Source: Candidatus Omnitrophota bacterium (GTDB taxonomy: Bacteria; Omnitrophota; Gorgyraeia; Velamenicoccales; Velamenicoccaceae). Taken from it: a stretch of 64,000 nt of DNA. The stretch spans positions 31,946 to 95,945 of the forward strand of contig JACRLT010000026.1 of the NCBI GenBank assembly GCA_016235185.1, read 5' to 3'. The notes beneath the pieces are model-generated. The model ran no database searches. It had not been told where the DNA came from and saw only the letters and a program-made list of their open reading frames with translations. The stretch's first letter is position 1; each line of letters opens with the position of its first letter. This document shows, in pieces, positions 55,895 to 64,000 of this stretch. A program made the translations under genes and the position numbers.

Positions 55895-56479
55895 TTATTT
55901 GTTATTTGTATTTTTATCAAACCAAACCTTTTTTATCATGGATTGCCAGGCAGTTTTTATCCGCTCTACCATAGTTTCTTTTTCTACTACATTTTTGGTA
56001 TCGTGTTTGAAATTTTTATAAAACGCATTGGCTATCACCATATTCGGAACAGCATCTATAAGTTTATATGTTTCTTTCTTGTTTAGATTTTTCATATTGG
56101 CTATTGCCTGCTGTCGTGTCATCGCTGGAGTGATCGCGTATTGCTGCTTAACATCTTCCGGAAGGTCTTTTAATATATCATAAACATTTGCATATTTCTT
56201 GCTAAATTTGTCGTCGCTCATCTTTTCAAGCTTTGCAACATTGCGATCCCTTAGTTTATCAATATCTGTCACGGCAACGAATGTCCTTGCCAAGCCGCGA
56301 AAGGTCGTTCCGATGACCTTGTCCATGAAGACCTCGTCCCTTTTTGGGCTTTCATCTTCTTTATTTAGGTCAACTCCTGTTACTTGCGCAAAAGCATGAT
56401 ATGGAAAAACAAAAAATTGAACCAAAAACACGGCTGCTACGAATTTCCAAGCAGATAAATTTCTTCTCCCAAATTTCAT
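55895..56479 (-). CDS. Small exported protein of unknown function in the radical SAM cluster
   Basis: This 194-residue protein has a clear signal peptide (FGRRNLSAWKFVAAVFLVQF, cleavage near HAFA-QVTG). The mature part is helical and charged (KLRDRNVAKLEKMSDDKFSKKY, DILKDLPEDVKQQYAITPAM) with no Cys. I recognise no family. It is coupled to both neighbours (4-bp overlap upstream, abutting downstream). It could be a periplasmic partner of the pathway. Confidence 0.72.
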   Translation of the reverse strand: MKFGRRNLSAWKFVAAVFLVQFFVFPYHAFAQVTGVDLNKEDESPKRDEVFMDKVIGTTFRGLARTFVAVTDIDKLRDRNVAKLEKMSDDKFSKKYANVYDILKDLPEDVKQQYAITPAMTRQQAIANMKNLNKKETYKLIDAVPNMVIANAFYKNFKHDTKNVVEKETMVERIKTAWQSMIKKVWFDKNTNNK

Positions 56480-57036
56480 ATCCCATCCCCTTTCATTGTA
56501 AAAATTACTGAAGAAAAACCTTGATCTTTGACAGAATAACTACAGCCCGGGCATGTCGCAGTCAATGCGGCGCAGCGCTGTTCTTTGCCAGGCTCTATAG
56601 GCCCTGCAAGCTCATTTATATAAGGCATAATGGCATCAAACGCACGCAAGCATGCGCCTTGCGGCAGGCGGACATCTGAAAAAGCCTTACCCTTGTTCAT
56701 TCCATAAGGACAAGCAGCTTTGAACCCTATGACCTCGATATCAAAGATCTTTTGTTTTTTAGCCCTTTTTTTGAGGCGCATGACAACAGCACAATCAGGA
56801 TTAGGGCATTGTGCCTCAACTGAAGCGCGGTCCTGCAACCACCCAAAATTAGCGTTATGCGTAAAAGCCAATAAATATGGATAGATGGTATGAAATGCCA
56901 AAGGGCAAAAATTTTCCGGAACGAAATCAAAGATGCTCATGGCCGCTCTTGTATACAATCCCTTAGGACAAAGACCGCTGACTTTCTCCCCCTTAATTAC
57001 GATACCTGAATAATCAATACATCTGCCTGGCTTCAT
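56476..57036 (-). CDS. Cysteine-rich protein with two TIGR04076-like domains
   Basis: About 186 residues. Each half follows the TIGR04076 pattern: a first Cys in GLCPKG or AACPYG, then FCPLAFHTIYPYLLAF or ACLRAFDAIMPYINEL, then a CP pair (AQCPNPDC, ATCPGC). The role of the family is unknown; the Cys pattern suggests metal or cluster binding. ATG 57036 overlaps the upstream stop as ATGA and is preferred over ATG 57045. It is paired with a second such gene. Confidence 0.72.
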   Translation of the reverse strand: MKPGRCIDYSGIVIKGEKVSGLCPKGLYTRAAMSIFDFVPENFCPLAFHTIYPYLLAFTHNANFGWLQDRASVEAQCPNPDCAVVMRLKKRAKKQKIFDIEVIGFKAACPYGMNKGKAFSDVRLPQGACLRAFDAIMPYINELAGPIEPGKEQRCAALTATCPGCSYSVKDQGFSSVIFTMKGDGI

Positions 57037-57671
57037 GTTTTGCATCCGATCTTTATGCCGGAGTGATAGTCAGGACATTGGACGATCTTTTCATTACATT
57101 CGTTTTTCCATGGGAAACAATTGTTTTTCGAAAAATAACTAGAAATTGGATAAAAAGAATCAAAAAACGCCGGGCACAACTCTTTGGAGCTTTTGAGTTT
57201 TAACCCTAGTTTTTCAAAAAAATATGCTCCGGCAGACCAATGATAAGCAAAAAACTTCGACCCCAAGGGAAACAAATATTCCTGGCAGGCTTTATGCTCT
57301 TTACGGCAAGGCCCTTGCACGGACTTGATCAATATAATAGCCTGCTTTCGGGCTATCTCTATAGGAGTAAAGAGATTTAATACAGTGCGCAAAACCTGTC
57401 CCGGCATAAGAAATAATGGCATTGGTTTGGAGCGAATTTGAACAACCACTTGCGCTTCTGTACTTGGACATCGGACCAAGATCTCTTCATCAAAGCTGGC
57501 GCCGTAGATCAAACTTAAACAATAAGGATAGGCATTATGATAAATTTCCGGACACAGGCCCGCAGGCGTAATTGCAGCACCGTCATAACGGCACCCTTTG
57601 GCATGGTAACGGCATGCCCCCTCTTTGGATATTACTTCAATTTGACATGTTAGACCGGAGTAGCGGCACAT
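57033..57671 (-). CDS. Second cysteine-rich TIGR04076-like protein
   Basis: This 212-residue protein contains 14 or more Cys. The first half has GLCPEIYHNAYPYCLSLIYGA and VRCPSTEAQVVVQI; the second has ELCPAFFDSFYPISSYF and VQCPDYHSGIKIGC, again two TIGR04076-like units. No signal peptide or membrane helix is seen, so it is probably cytoplasmic. It abuts the methyltransferase upstream and overlaps its partner by 4 bp. Confidence 0.7.
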   Translation of the reverse strand: MCRYSGLTCQIEVISKEGACRYHAKGCRYDGAAITPAGLCPEIYHNAYPYCLSLIYGASFDEEILVRCPSTEAQVVVQIRSKPMPLFLMPGQVLRTVLNLFTPIEIARKQAIILIKSVQGPCRKEHKACQEYLFPLGSKFFAYHWSAGAYFFEKLGLKLKSSKELCPAFFDSFYPISSYFSKNNCFPWKNECNEKIVQCPDYHSGIKIGCKT

Positions 57672-57673
57672 TT

Positions 57674-58447
57674 TTAAACCCTGTCCACAAAGGAACTAGT
57701 TTTTTTGGCTACGCAAAAAAGCGACACGCCAATTGGGAAAGATATTTTTCTTTTAATAAAAAGGGCCTCTGCTTTTGCCAAACAATCCAGTACAAGAGCT
57801 ACCCAGCGCGGCAGGCGCATATGAAAATCTGACACAGGTGAATCCTGGGTTTTACCAAAAATTCGAAAAAGATCCTTGCCTTTGCGCAATAAAAACGCAG
57901 GCAAAAAAAGCAAAAAAGACCAATAAGTCGCAAAAACGATAGTATAACCGGCCTTATTGAGTTTATTCTTCATTTCCCGCAGCGAATACCTGCGTTGATG
58001 ATGGAACGCCTCATCATGCTGGCTCCAAAGGCAGGCAAAGGCCGGAGCAGTGATAAAAATCAGCCCGTTATCCTTCATGACTCGGAACAACTCTTTCAAT
58101 ACTCTGCCGTCATCCTTGAAATGCTCAAGCGCGTCAAGCGCAAAAACTCCGTCAAAAACACCGCAAGAAAAAGGCAGAGAATGCGCATCTCCTCGCACTA
58201 TCCTATTTACCCCTTTGCTGCGGCAAAAATCTATTGCCTCTTGAGCGATATCTAGGCCAAAGATAGCGCCATAATCTGAATAATGTTCAAAGTTTGCCCC
58301 GCAGGCAGAAGCCATATCTAGAATCTTTGCGTTTTTTGATCTTGGAAAAAAAGCGTTTAGGTAATGATCTACCAGCCTGAACCTGGCCCTATACCACCAG
58401 TGGGTCTTTTCATCGGCAAGCATAATATCAAATTCTTTATGCTCCAT
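57674..58447 (-). CDS. Class I SAM methyltransferase
   Basis: About 257 residues from MEHKEFDIMLADEKTHWWYRAR, an N-terminus shared by many methyltransferases in O-antigen and lipid clusters. The SAM site is AKILDMASACGANFEHY, with FDGVFALDALEHFKDDG and FITAPAFACLWSQHDEA. The ATG at 58445-58447 overlaps the SDR stop (TAATG), with GAGG upstream. The frame extends 80 codons further upstream, but that part is antisense-like noise across the SDR gene. Confidence 0.85.
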   Translation of the reverse strand: MEHKEFDIMLADEKTHWWYRARFRLVDHYLNAFFPRSKNAKILDMASACGANFEHYSDYGAIFGLDIAQEAIDFCRSKGVNRIVRGDAHSLPFSCGVFDGVFALDALEHFKDDGRVLKELFRVMKDNGLIFITAPAFACLWSQHDEAFHHQRRYSLREMKNKLNKAGYTIVFATYWSFLLFLPAFLLRKGKDLFRIFGKTQDSPVSDFHMRLPRWVALVLDCLAKAEALFIKRKISFPIGVSLFCVAKKTSSFVDRV

Positions 58448-59253
58448 TAGCGGAACCTCTTTCGGGCAATCATTCCTAAAATACCGGCCGGGGCCAAACG
58501 GGAAAGGAAAATATTCAAACGATTGCGCCATCCGATTATGCCCCATAGTCTGCTGCTTTTCAAAAACTCGATCCCGTCTGCTGCGACCCTTTCCGGATGC
58601 ATCATTTTTACAGTCCTGACGTAATTCAATGAGCCCATGCCGGCGGTCTGGAAAAAAGCCGTATCTGTCGCTCCGATGCAGATCCATTGGACTTTTATGT
58701 TTTTTTCCTCCAGCTCGATGGCCAATGATTCAGAGAATTTATTGATAAATGCCTTAGTCGCCGAATACGTCGCCAGGTACGGACAAGGCGCAAGGCCTGC
58801 TGTTGAAGAAATATTCAAGATCTGGCCGCTCCCCTTTTTTACAATGGATTTTAGAAAAAGATGAGTAAGATGCAGCGTGCAAAGCAGGTTTACTTTGATC
58901 ATGTCTTCTATCTTTTCCCACTCAAGATCAATAAAGCTGCCGTGATGGTGAATAGCCACATTATTAATCAAGATATCTATGGCAATATTTTTTCGGCCTA
59001 ACTCGTTAAAAATCTCTTTTCGGACAATAGGATCGCGCAGATCCCTGCAAATGATAACGGTTTGGCCAAGAGGGCTCAAGATATCTTTGGCTGATCTGCA
59101 GAGTAATTCATCTTTATCCACCAGGATAACGCTGGCCCCTTCACTTAAAAGACGCTTGGCAAACTCAAGGCCGATACCGCAAGCACCTCCGGATATCAGG
59201 ACAAACTTGGCGTTGAATCCTTTTAATTCTGTCGAATGTGCGTCTTTATTCAT
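58447..59253 (-). CDS. Short-chain dehydrogenase/reductase
   Basis: This 268-residue classical SDR has the cofactor motif LISGGACGIGLEFAK, NNVAIHHHGSF, the catalytic Ser in LNISSTAGLAP and YSATKAF (Tyr and Lys). The overall pattern resembles DltE/sepiapterin-type reductases acting on acyl or fatty intermediates. It is coupled by overlap to a radical SAM gene upstream and a methyltransferase downstream, so it likely reduces or oxidises a pathway intermediate. Confidence 0.88.
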   Translation of the reverse strand: MNKDAHSTELKGFNAKFVLISGGACGIGLEFAKRLLSEGASVILVDKDELLCRSAKDILSPLGQTVIICRDLRDPIVRKEIFNELGRKNIAIDILINNVAIHHHGSFIDLEWEKIEDMIKVNLLCTLHLTHLFLKSIVKKGSGQILNISSTAGLAPCPYLATYSATKAFINKFSESLAIELEEKNIKVQWICIGATDTAFFQTAGMGSLNYVRTVKMMHPERVAADGIEFLKSSRLWGIIGWRNRLNIFLSRLAPAGILGMIARKRFR

Positions 59254-60314
59254 TTCTTAATTGATTTTTTGATCAATGCCGGTTTTAGGCGATCAAGTAC
59301 TGTATAGGCAAAAATATTCATGAAACTCTTCGCGTTCCCGTTAAAAAGAAGATTGGCCTCGACTTCGGTTATGCATGATCTGCACTTTAAGCCCAAGACC
59401 TTTTGCCAGGCTGTTTTTAAGCCATCCGAGCGTACATTTCCGCAAGAAGCATTCCACATAGTTGAGCAAGGATAGAGACTGCCGTCAACGTCAATATAAC
59501 ACGTGAAATCTTTCCTCTTGCAAGCAACGAGTTTAAAAGGAGGAAGCTGGTCGCCTTCTTTATAGATATAGTCATAAGATAACGGCCAATTGATAAGGTA
59601 GTCAAGGGTGCTTAGCGCATTGACGATGGGGTATTTTTTGCGGCTGTATTCTTTCAATCGGATATAAAAATCCCTGATCTCCTCCTTAGAAAACAACAAT
59701 GACGGGTCTTGTGTATGCCTGGAGGCAATGGCACAATTGAGTCTGACCCCATAAGTCTTGGCCAATTCTGCGAGGTGAGGCAATGATCGGACATTGTTCT
59801 TTGTCAAAGTCGCATGGATGCGCGTCTGGATACCCATATCCAAAGCCGTTTCAATAGCCGAGACAGCCGCCTTATAAGAACCCTTCCTTCTTGACTTGTC
59901 ATGGTCAGTCTCATTTCCATCAAGGCTGATGCACAAATAATCTATATTTTTCAAATCTTCGGCTTTTTCGGCAACCAGCGCTCCGTTCGTTAAAACTTCG
60001 CACAATAGCCCGTTTTTTTTGGCATGGCGGATGATATCCGGAAGATCATCCCTCAATAAGGGCTCTCCTCCTGAAAGAACCATCAATACCGTCCCTAACG
60101 CCTTGAGGTCATCTATTATTTTGAAAATCTCCTGTATAGGCATGTCTTCGATCTTTCTGTCAAATACCCTGGCATAACAATAATTACACTTTAAATTACA
60201 TCGGTTTGTGACAAGCAAGGTCGCGATAAGAGGAGTCCGCTTACCGTATAATTTATTGGCTAATATGGACCCTATTACGTTACAACCGGCTTTTATCTTT
60301 CTTGCCATTTGCAT
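59250..60314 (-). CDS. Radical SAM protein with SPASM-like C-terminus (1)
   Basis: This 354-residue protein has the cluster motif NRCNLKCNYCYAR (C39, C43, C46), the GGEPLLR motif and SLDGNETDHDKSRRKG. The C-terminus carries further Cys (CKRKDFTCYIDVDGSLYPCS, CGNV, CRSC) of the SPASM/twitch type that bind auxiliary clusters. SPASM enzymes modify peptides, alcohols or sugars. The start is MQM; either ATG (60314 or 60308) is possible. Confidence 0.88.
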   Translation of the reverse strand: MQMARKIKAGCNVIGSILANKLYGKRTPLIATLLVTNRCNLKCNYCYARVFDRKIEDMPIQEIFKIIDDLKALGTVLMVLSGGEPLLRDDLPDIIRHAKKNGLLCEVLTNGALVAEKAEDLKNIDYLCISLDGNETDHDKSRRKGSYKAAVSAIETALDMGIQTRIHATLTKNNVRSLPHLAELAKTYGVRLNCAIASRHTQDPSLLFSKEEIRDFYIRLKEYSRKKYPIVNALSTLDYLINWPLSYDYIYKEGDQLPPFKLVACKRKDFTCYIDVDGSLYPCSTMWNASCGNVRSDGLKTAWQKVLGLKCRSCITEVEANLLFNGNAKSFMNIFAYTVLDRLKPALIKKSIKK

Positions 60315-60316
60315 AA

Positions 60317-61285
60317 CTAAGCCTCATCCAAATATCGGATACACTGGCTTGACTTAGCCTTAAAACGTTCGTCCTGGGACAATCTTTTATGAATACTCGA
60401 CAATGGTTCCTTTAAAACATTACCAAAAGTATCGTGTATCAGGTCACACGGAGTGACATCTCCATAGGCGGTTATGTAAATTTTCTCTATACCGGCAGGA
60501 CATCCGGGCGAAAGCCTGAAATTATACATAGAATGGTGCCGTGCGTGAGGATGGAGCATAAGTTCTTTTAAGATCGAGTCTCTCTCTTGGCAAGAGAACA
60601 TTTTATCAGGCTGACCGGCCCATCCTCCGATAGACGCTGAATCGCATATCAATAGGAATGTTTTTGTCTTTTTGGCAAGCTCGAGCAAATTCTTCATCTC
60701 GCCTGAATTGCTGGTAGACTCCGGAGATAGCACCGTAGAAAAGCAAACATTAATATTATTCTTTTTAAACCATTCAATAGACATCATGATGCGCTCATAA
60801 CAGCCTGGCATGCCCCGAAGCCTGTTATGCACATCCCCGGAAGCGGAATCCAGGCTGATCTGAATAGTGTTTAGGCCTGCGTCTTTCATGCGCCGGACAA
60901 GTTCCTGCGTCAGAAGCATCCCGTTAGTCACTACCGAGACTATCAAATGCCGACTGCTGCATATCCTGATTATCTCTGGCAGGTCAGGGTTCAATAAAGG
61001 TTCGCCTCCTGTAATATTGACATGGATAAGTCCAAGCCTGCACGCCTGGTCTATTAAGTCTTCTATCTGGGCCAGTGTCAGAGTCTCTTTGGAAGGATCG
61101 TTTAAGTGCAGCGCATAGCACTTATGGCACCTGGCCTGGCAGTTATATGTTATAGCCAGCTCTATAGAACGCAGCACGTTCTTTTTTAAAACAAGAGTAT
61201 TAAAATACCCCTTAAATATCCTTAAGACAAGCCACGGGTCACGGATAAAACATAAGTGTTTAAAAAATTTGACAGCTTCAACCAT
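60317..61285 (-). CDS. Radical SAM protein with SPASM-like C-terminus (2)
   Basis: This 322-residue protein has the cluster motif NCQARCHKCYALH (C49, C53, C56), NITGGEPLLNPDLPE, and SLDSASGDVHNRLRG. A C-terminal segment with CPAGIEKIYITAYGDVTPCD fits a twitch/SPASM domain with fewer Cys than its neighbour. It sits 2 bp upstream of SPASM protein 1, so the two may act in sequence or as a pair. Confidence 0.87.
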   Translation of the reverse strand: MVEAVKFFKHLCFIRDPWLVLRIFKGYFNTLVLKKNVLRSIELAITYNCQARCHKCYALHLNDPSKETLTLAQIEDLIDQACRLGLIHVNITGGEPLLNPDLPEIIRICSSRHLIVSVVTNGMLLTQELVRRMKDAGLNTIQISLDSASGDVHNRLRGMPGCYERIMMSIEWFKKNNINVCFSTVLSPESTSNSGEMKNLLELAKKTKTFLLICDSASIGGWAGQPDKMFSCQERDSILKELMLHPHARHHSMYNFRLSPGCPAGIEKIYITAYGDVTPCDLIHDTFGNVLKEPLSSIHKRLSQDERFKAKSSQCIRYLDEA

Positions 61286-61291
61286 TTTTGA

Positions 61292-62875
61292 TCAACAAGA
61301 ACCAGTGGATGCTACTTTTGTTTTAAAATGTTTTCGAACCTCACTGCGGTACTTCCTGCCATAAAACCAAAAAGACGGATGCCTGGGATCAAAACGCCTG
61401 AAAAACCACCAGCAATAGTTATAAAAGTACGTTCTTGCATCAAGATCTTTTATCAGGATCAACACGTCGAACAGCTTGATGAAAGAGGCAAAAAAACGCG
61501 GCGCCTTCTTCAAAAACAGGTACGCTTTGCGCTCGACCAGAAATTTTTTAAGCCATGGCGGCATGAAGCTCATCGAACGGAAAAAGATCTTATACACTAT
61601 AAAGGTGTCGTACTTATCGTCTACAACCGATCCCCCTGACATATAGTTTCCATTTAATCCCTCGTTGATCCTGTCAATTTCCTGTGCGGAAAGATTCTCC
61701 TTTTGACGGCCGTGCCGCAACAGATCAAGGCCCGGCAAATACTGGCACATAAAAGGCGAAATACGATGACAATAACGCAGCTTTGAAAAAAATTCTGCAG
61801 CTCTTATGCACTCTTCTTCCATCTGCCCGGGCACGCCTAAAATATAATCCAGAGAATATCTCAAACGGTTCCTCTCGAGGATATCAACAGCGCAAAAGAT
61901 CTCAACGTTCGTCATGTTGCGGTTAAGGACATTCTTTCTTAAGTCTTCGTCGAAAGACTCCAGGCCTATCTGGACAGCAAAGCATCCCGCATCCCTTAAT
62001 GCAATTGCCACGGCATCACTCCATATGAGTTTGGGATGAGAAAAAATACGGAAAGGTACGCCGATTTCTTCCTTGTAACGGCGGCAAAATTCTGTTGTCC
62101 ATTCAGGCGACGTTGAAAATACGCTGTTACGAAAATCTATCCACCGGTAATTGAACTTTTCCTTCATGCTCTTTAATTCTTTCAGAACATTGTCAACGGT
62201 CCTTTCGCGCACAGCCCGTCCGCCTGTCTTTTTGGCCTCTTTCGTCTCGTGAGAAACATAGCAATAACTGCATTGATACGGGCATCCTCTGGCGATAACA
62301 GCCACATAGTAATTCCGTATAGGGACATGGAGGCTAAAGAGTCCTTTATCTAAAAATGGTAATTTATTGATGTCACGGATCTGGGGCCTTCTTTCGTTCC
62401 TGCATATCTCGCCGTTCTTTTTAAACCAGATATTCGGAATATCGTAGCGCACCTCTTTTTTCTCCAGAGCATCACAAAGGTCTGCCATTGCCTCTTCGCC
62501 CTCACCAAGGCACACCATATCAACAGCGTCTTTTTTAATTACGACTTCCGGAACAGACGAAGGATGGGCACCTCCGAAGATTATCGGTACATTAAGATGT
62601 TTTTTTACAAGTTCTGACATTCCAAGGGCCCATTGATAAGTTACCGACATGACAGAAAAAGCCACCAGGTCAGGCTTAAAATCGATTATCTGACGAAGAC
62701 AATTCTCTTTTTGGTCAAGAAGCCTGTATAGCCACGGTATACAGACGTAATTCTTGTCGTCAAAAAGGGCCTGGTCATAAGCAAGGCCTATTTTATGTCC
62801 GCGCTCCTTTAGATAGCTTGAGAGATACTCGTTGGATATGTTCTCCCAGCCTGTAGCAACAAATAGGACCTTCAT
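61292..62875 (-). CDS. Cobalamin-type radical SAM protein 4
   Basis: This 527-residue protein has a B12-binding-like N-terminus (YLSSYLKERGHKIGLAYDQA, IIFGGAHPSSVPEVV) and the cluster motif GCPYQCSYC (C198, C202, C205), followed by QIGLESFDEDLRKNVLNRN and ILGVPGQMEEECI. The C-terminal 120 residues are aromatic and basic and may contact membrane. The start overlaps the glycosyltransferase stop by 4 bp. Confidence 0.88.
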   Translation of the reverse strand: MKVLFVATGWENISNEYLSSYLKERGHKIGLAYDQALFDDKNYVCIPWLYRLLDQKENCLRQIIDFKPDLVAFSVMSVTYQWALGMSELVKKHLNVPIIFGGAHPSSVPEVVIKKDAVDMVCLGEGEEAMADLCDALEKKEVRYDIPNIWFKKNGEICRNERRPQIRDINKLPFLDKGLFSLHVPIRNYYVAVIARGCPYQCSYCYVSHETKEAKKTGGRAVRERTVDNVLKELKSMKEKFNYRWIDFRNSVFSTSPEWTTEFCRRYKEEIGVPFRIFSHPKLIWSDAVAIALRDAGCFAVQIGLESFDEDLRKNVLNRNMTNVEIFCAVDILERNRLRYSLDYILGVPGQMEEECIRAAEFFSKLRYCHRISPFMCQYLPGLDLLRHGRQKENLSAQEIDRINEGLNGNYMSGGSVVDDKYDTFIVYKIFFRSMSFMPPWLKKFLVERKAYLFLKKAPRFFASFIKLFDVLILIKDLDARTYFYNYCWWFFRRFDPRHPSFWFYGRKYRSEVRKHFKTKVASTGSC

Positions 62876-63852
62876 GTATTATCCAAACCTTTGGTTTTTG
62901 AAAAAGAACCTATCCTTTTTTTAACAATATAATATGGCCGCTGCTTCACTTCGTCATATATCCTTCCGATATATTCACCTATTATCCCAAGAGATATAAG
63001 GATAAGGCTGCCAAAAATAACCTGTATGACCAGGATAGTCGGCAAACCCCTGACCATTGCCCTATCGGCGATAATATTAAAATAAGCCAATATACGAAGG
63101 ATAACGATAAAAGCAACCCAGCAGAAACACAAAAAAGCGCCTATAAGCCCAAAACAAGTCCCGATCCTTAATGGAATGTAAGAAAATGAAAAAATGGCAT
63201 CAAATGCAAGCCGTAACAAAGCCGGCAGCCGGTTCTTTGGGGAACTGTTAACTCTGGCCCCGCGGTTCGACAAGATGCCTATCTGGCGGAACCCCACAAA
63301 AGCCCTAAGGCCTGCAAGATACTTATTACGCTCCGTCATCCTGCACAACTCATCTGCAACGCATCTGCGCATAATTGAGAAAATGCCGGAATCTATGGGC
63401 TGGCGGATATGAGAAAGCCGGTTAAGGATACGGTAAAAAAGCCAGAAACAACACCGTTTTAAAAATCCTTCTCTCCTTTGCTGGCGAACGGCATAGACAA
63501 CGTCATATCCCTCTAAGATCTTCTTATAAAAATTTGGAATATCTTCAGGGCAATCCTGGAGGTCCGAATCCATGATAACAACAAAATCTCCGTCCGCGCT
63601 GTCTAAACCGCAACTAATGGCCTGTTGTTGTCCGAAATTCCGGCTCAAATCAACAATTTTAACACGGTTATTTTTTTCGTTAAACGACAACATCAAAACC
63701 AGGGAGTCATCGGTGCTTGCATCATTGACATATATCACCTCGTAATCCTTTGTGATCATTTCTAATGCCTTGCATATGCGGCTATTGAGTTCGGGCAAGC
63801 ACACAGCTTCATTGTGAACAGGCAAAACAACGGAAACTAATATCTTATTCAT
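62872..63852 (-). CDS. Polyprenyl-phosphate glycosyltransferase (GT2, DPM/GtrB/ArnC type)
   Basis: This 326-residue protein has a GT-A domain (LVSVVLPVHNEAVCLPELN, YVNDASTDDS, VDLSRNFGQQQAI, MDSDLQDCPEDI, RQQRREGF) and two C-terminal membrane helices (about 225-300), ending GEYIGRIYDEVKQRPYYIV. It would make an undecaprenyl-phosphate sugar at the inner membrane, the donor for GT-C enzymes such as those at 45.4-49.6 kb. It is the first gene of the long operon. Confidence 0.92.
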   Translation of the reverse strand: MNKILVSVVLPVHNEAVCLPELNSRICKALEMITKDYEVIYVNDASTDDSLVLMLSFNEKNNRVKIVDLSRNFGQQQAISCGLDSADGDFVVIMDSDLQDCPEDIPNFYKKILEGYDVVYAVRQQRREGFLKRCCFWLFYRILNRLSHIRQPIDSGIFSIMRRCVADELCRMTERNKYLAGLRAFVGFRQIGILSNRGARVNSSPKNRLPALLRLAFDAIFSFSYIPLRIGTCFGLIGAFLCFCWVAFIVILRILAYFNIIADRAMVRGLPTILVIQVIFGSLILISLGIIGEYIGRIYDEVKQRPYYIVKKRIGSFSKTKGLDNT

Positions 63853-63903
63853 GAGTATCCCCTATGTTAAAAGTCAAATATCTCTACTCTAACGACTGTG
63901 TTG

Positions 63904-64000
63904 TTATAGACTTGGCGCTAATTTAAATTTGTTAAAGTCCTCGAACACCCATTTATTCTTTAGAGTACGATAAATGATGGTTAAAAACTTTCTCGCAGTA
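63904..64000 (-). mobile_element. C-terminal tail of an IS110-like transposase (cut by window edge)
   Basis: The minus-strand frame from the edge to TAA at 63904-63906 reads ARKFLTIIYRTLKNKWVFED, then FNKFKLAPSL. The ARKFL-IIY-LKN-WVFEDF pattern matches the C-terminus of IS110-family DEDD transposases as I know them. Only about 31 residues are visible, so the call is tentative. The 51 bp between it and the glycosyltransferase gene hold no clear promoter. Confidence 0.55.

Noticed and set aside
58448..58687. 80-residue N-terminal extension of the methyltransferase
   Set aside because: It overlaps the SDR gene fully in another frame, has no family resemblance, and an ATG with GAGG lies at 58447 exactly at the SDR stop, followed by the typical HWWYRAR start.

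Overview
The window looks like one stretch of a bacterial chromosome from an uncultivated, Gram-negative, probably anaerobic lineage. My best guess is the Omnitrophota (OP3) branch of the PVC group. The guess rests on gene style only: a two-partner adhesin built from repeated GNW-type modules, a membrane protein with a DLDLW motif and a TPR tail, many B12-type radical SAM proteins in polysaccharide clusters, a DUF4921-like GalT pair and a ferredoxin-fused EtfA. There is no rRNA to confirm it. About 50 protein genes are visible. All but one (a diguanylate cyclase) lie on the minus strand, so the window reads operon-wise from right to left. I see no rRNA, tRNA or CRISPR array.

Layout. 1-6.8 kb: two-partner secretion locus (transporter tpsB, a small possible regulator, and the truncated 5' part of a large adhesin tpsA), divergent from a GAF-GGDEF diguanylate cyclase at 6.9-8.1 kb. 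8.1-8.7 kb: non-coding, rich in inverted repeats. 8.7-13.6 kb: smc interrupted in its P-loop by a 548-residue intein carrying a LAGLIDADG endonuclease. 13.7-17.0 kb: acyl-CoA dehydrogenase-etfB-etfA. 17-33.5 kb: central carbohydrate metabolism (glgC, tpiA, pgk, malQ, gapA, two galT-like genes) with secG, membrane proteins, an O-antigen-ligase-like protein and a superoxide reductase. 33.5-36.4 kb: fmt and a priA whose helicase motifs are gone. 36.4-41.1 kb: sugar nucleotide and glycosyltransferase genes. 41.1-42.7 kb: AbiE-type toxin-antitoxin pair with an 18-bp perfect inverted repeat at its promoter. 42.7-63.9 kb: one tightly packed run of 19 genes (acetyltransferase, deacetylase, two large GT-C-like proteins, four cobalamin-type radical SAM proteins, two SPASM-type radical SAM proteins, three methyltransferases, an SDR, two cysteine-rich TIGR04076-type proteins, a small exported protein and a polyprenyl glycosyltransferase). 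It ends next to the tail of an IS110-like transposase.

The most interesting signals are these. (1) A four-copy leader element with compensatory base changes in two helices sits directly upstream of the start codons of four unrelated genes; it looks like an undescribed cis-regulatory RNA. (2) A second repeat family of paired hairpins supplies stop codons, and in tpiA the last codons, of neighbouring genes. (3) The 42.7-63.9 kb radical-SAM-rich operon encodes an unknown envelope or lipid/glycan modification pathway. (4) Several conserved enzymes have lost key residues: PriA without Walker A and motif VI, a GalT paralogue with Arg in place of the nucleophilic His, and SMC with a very short hinge. 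All functional names come from reading motifs by eye; no database search was run.
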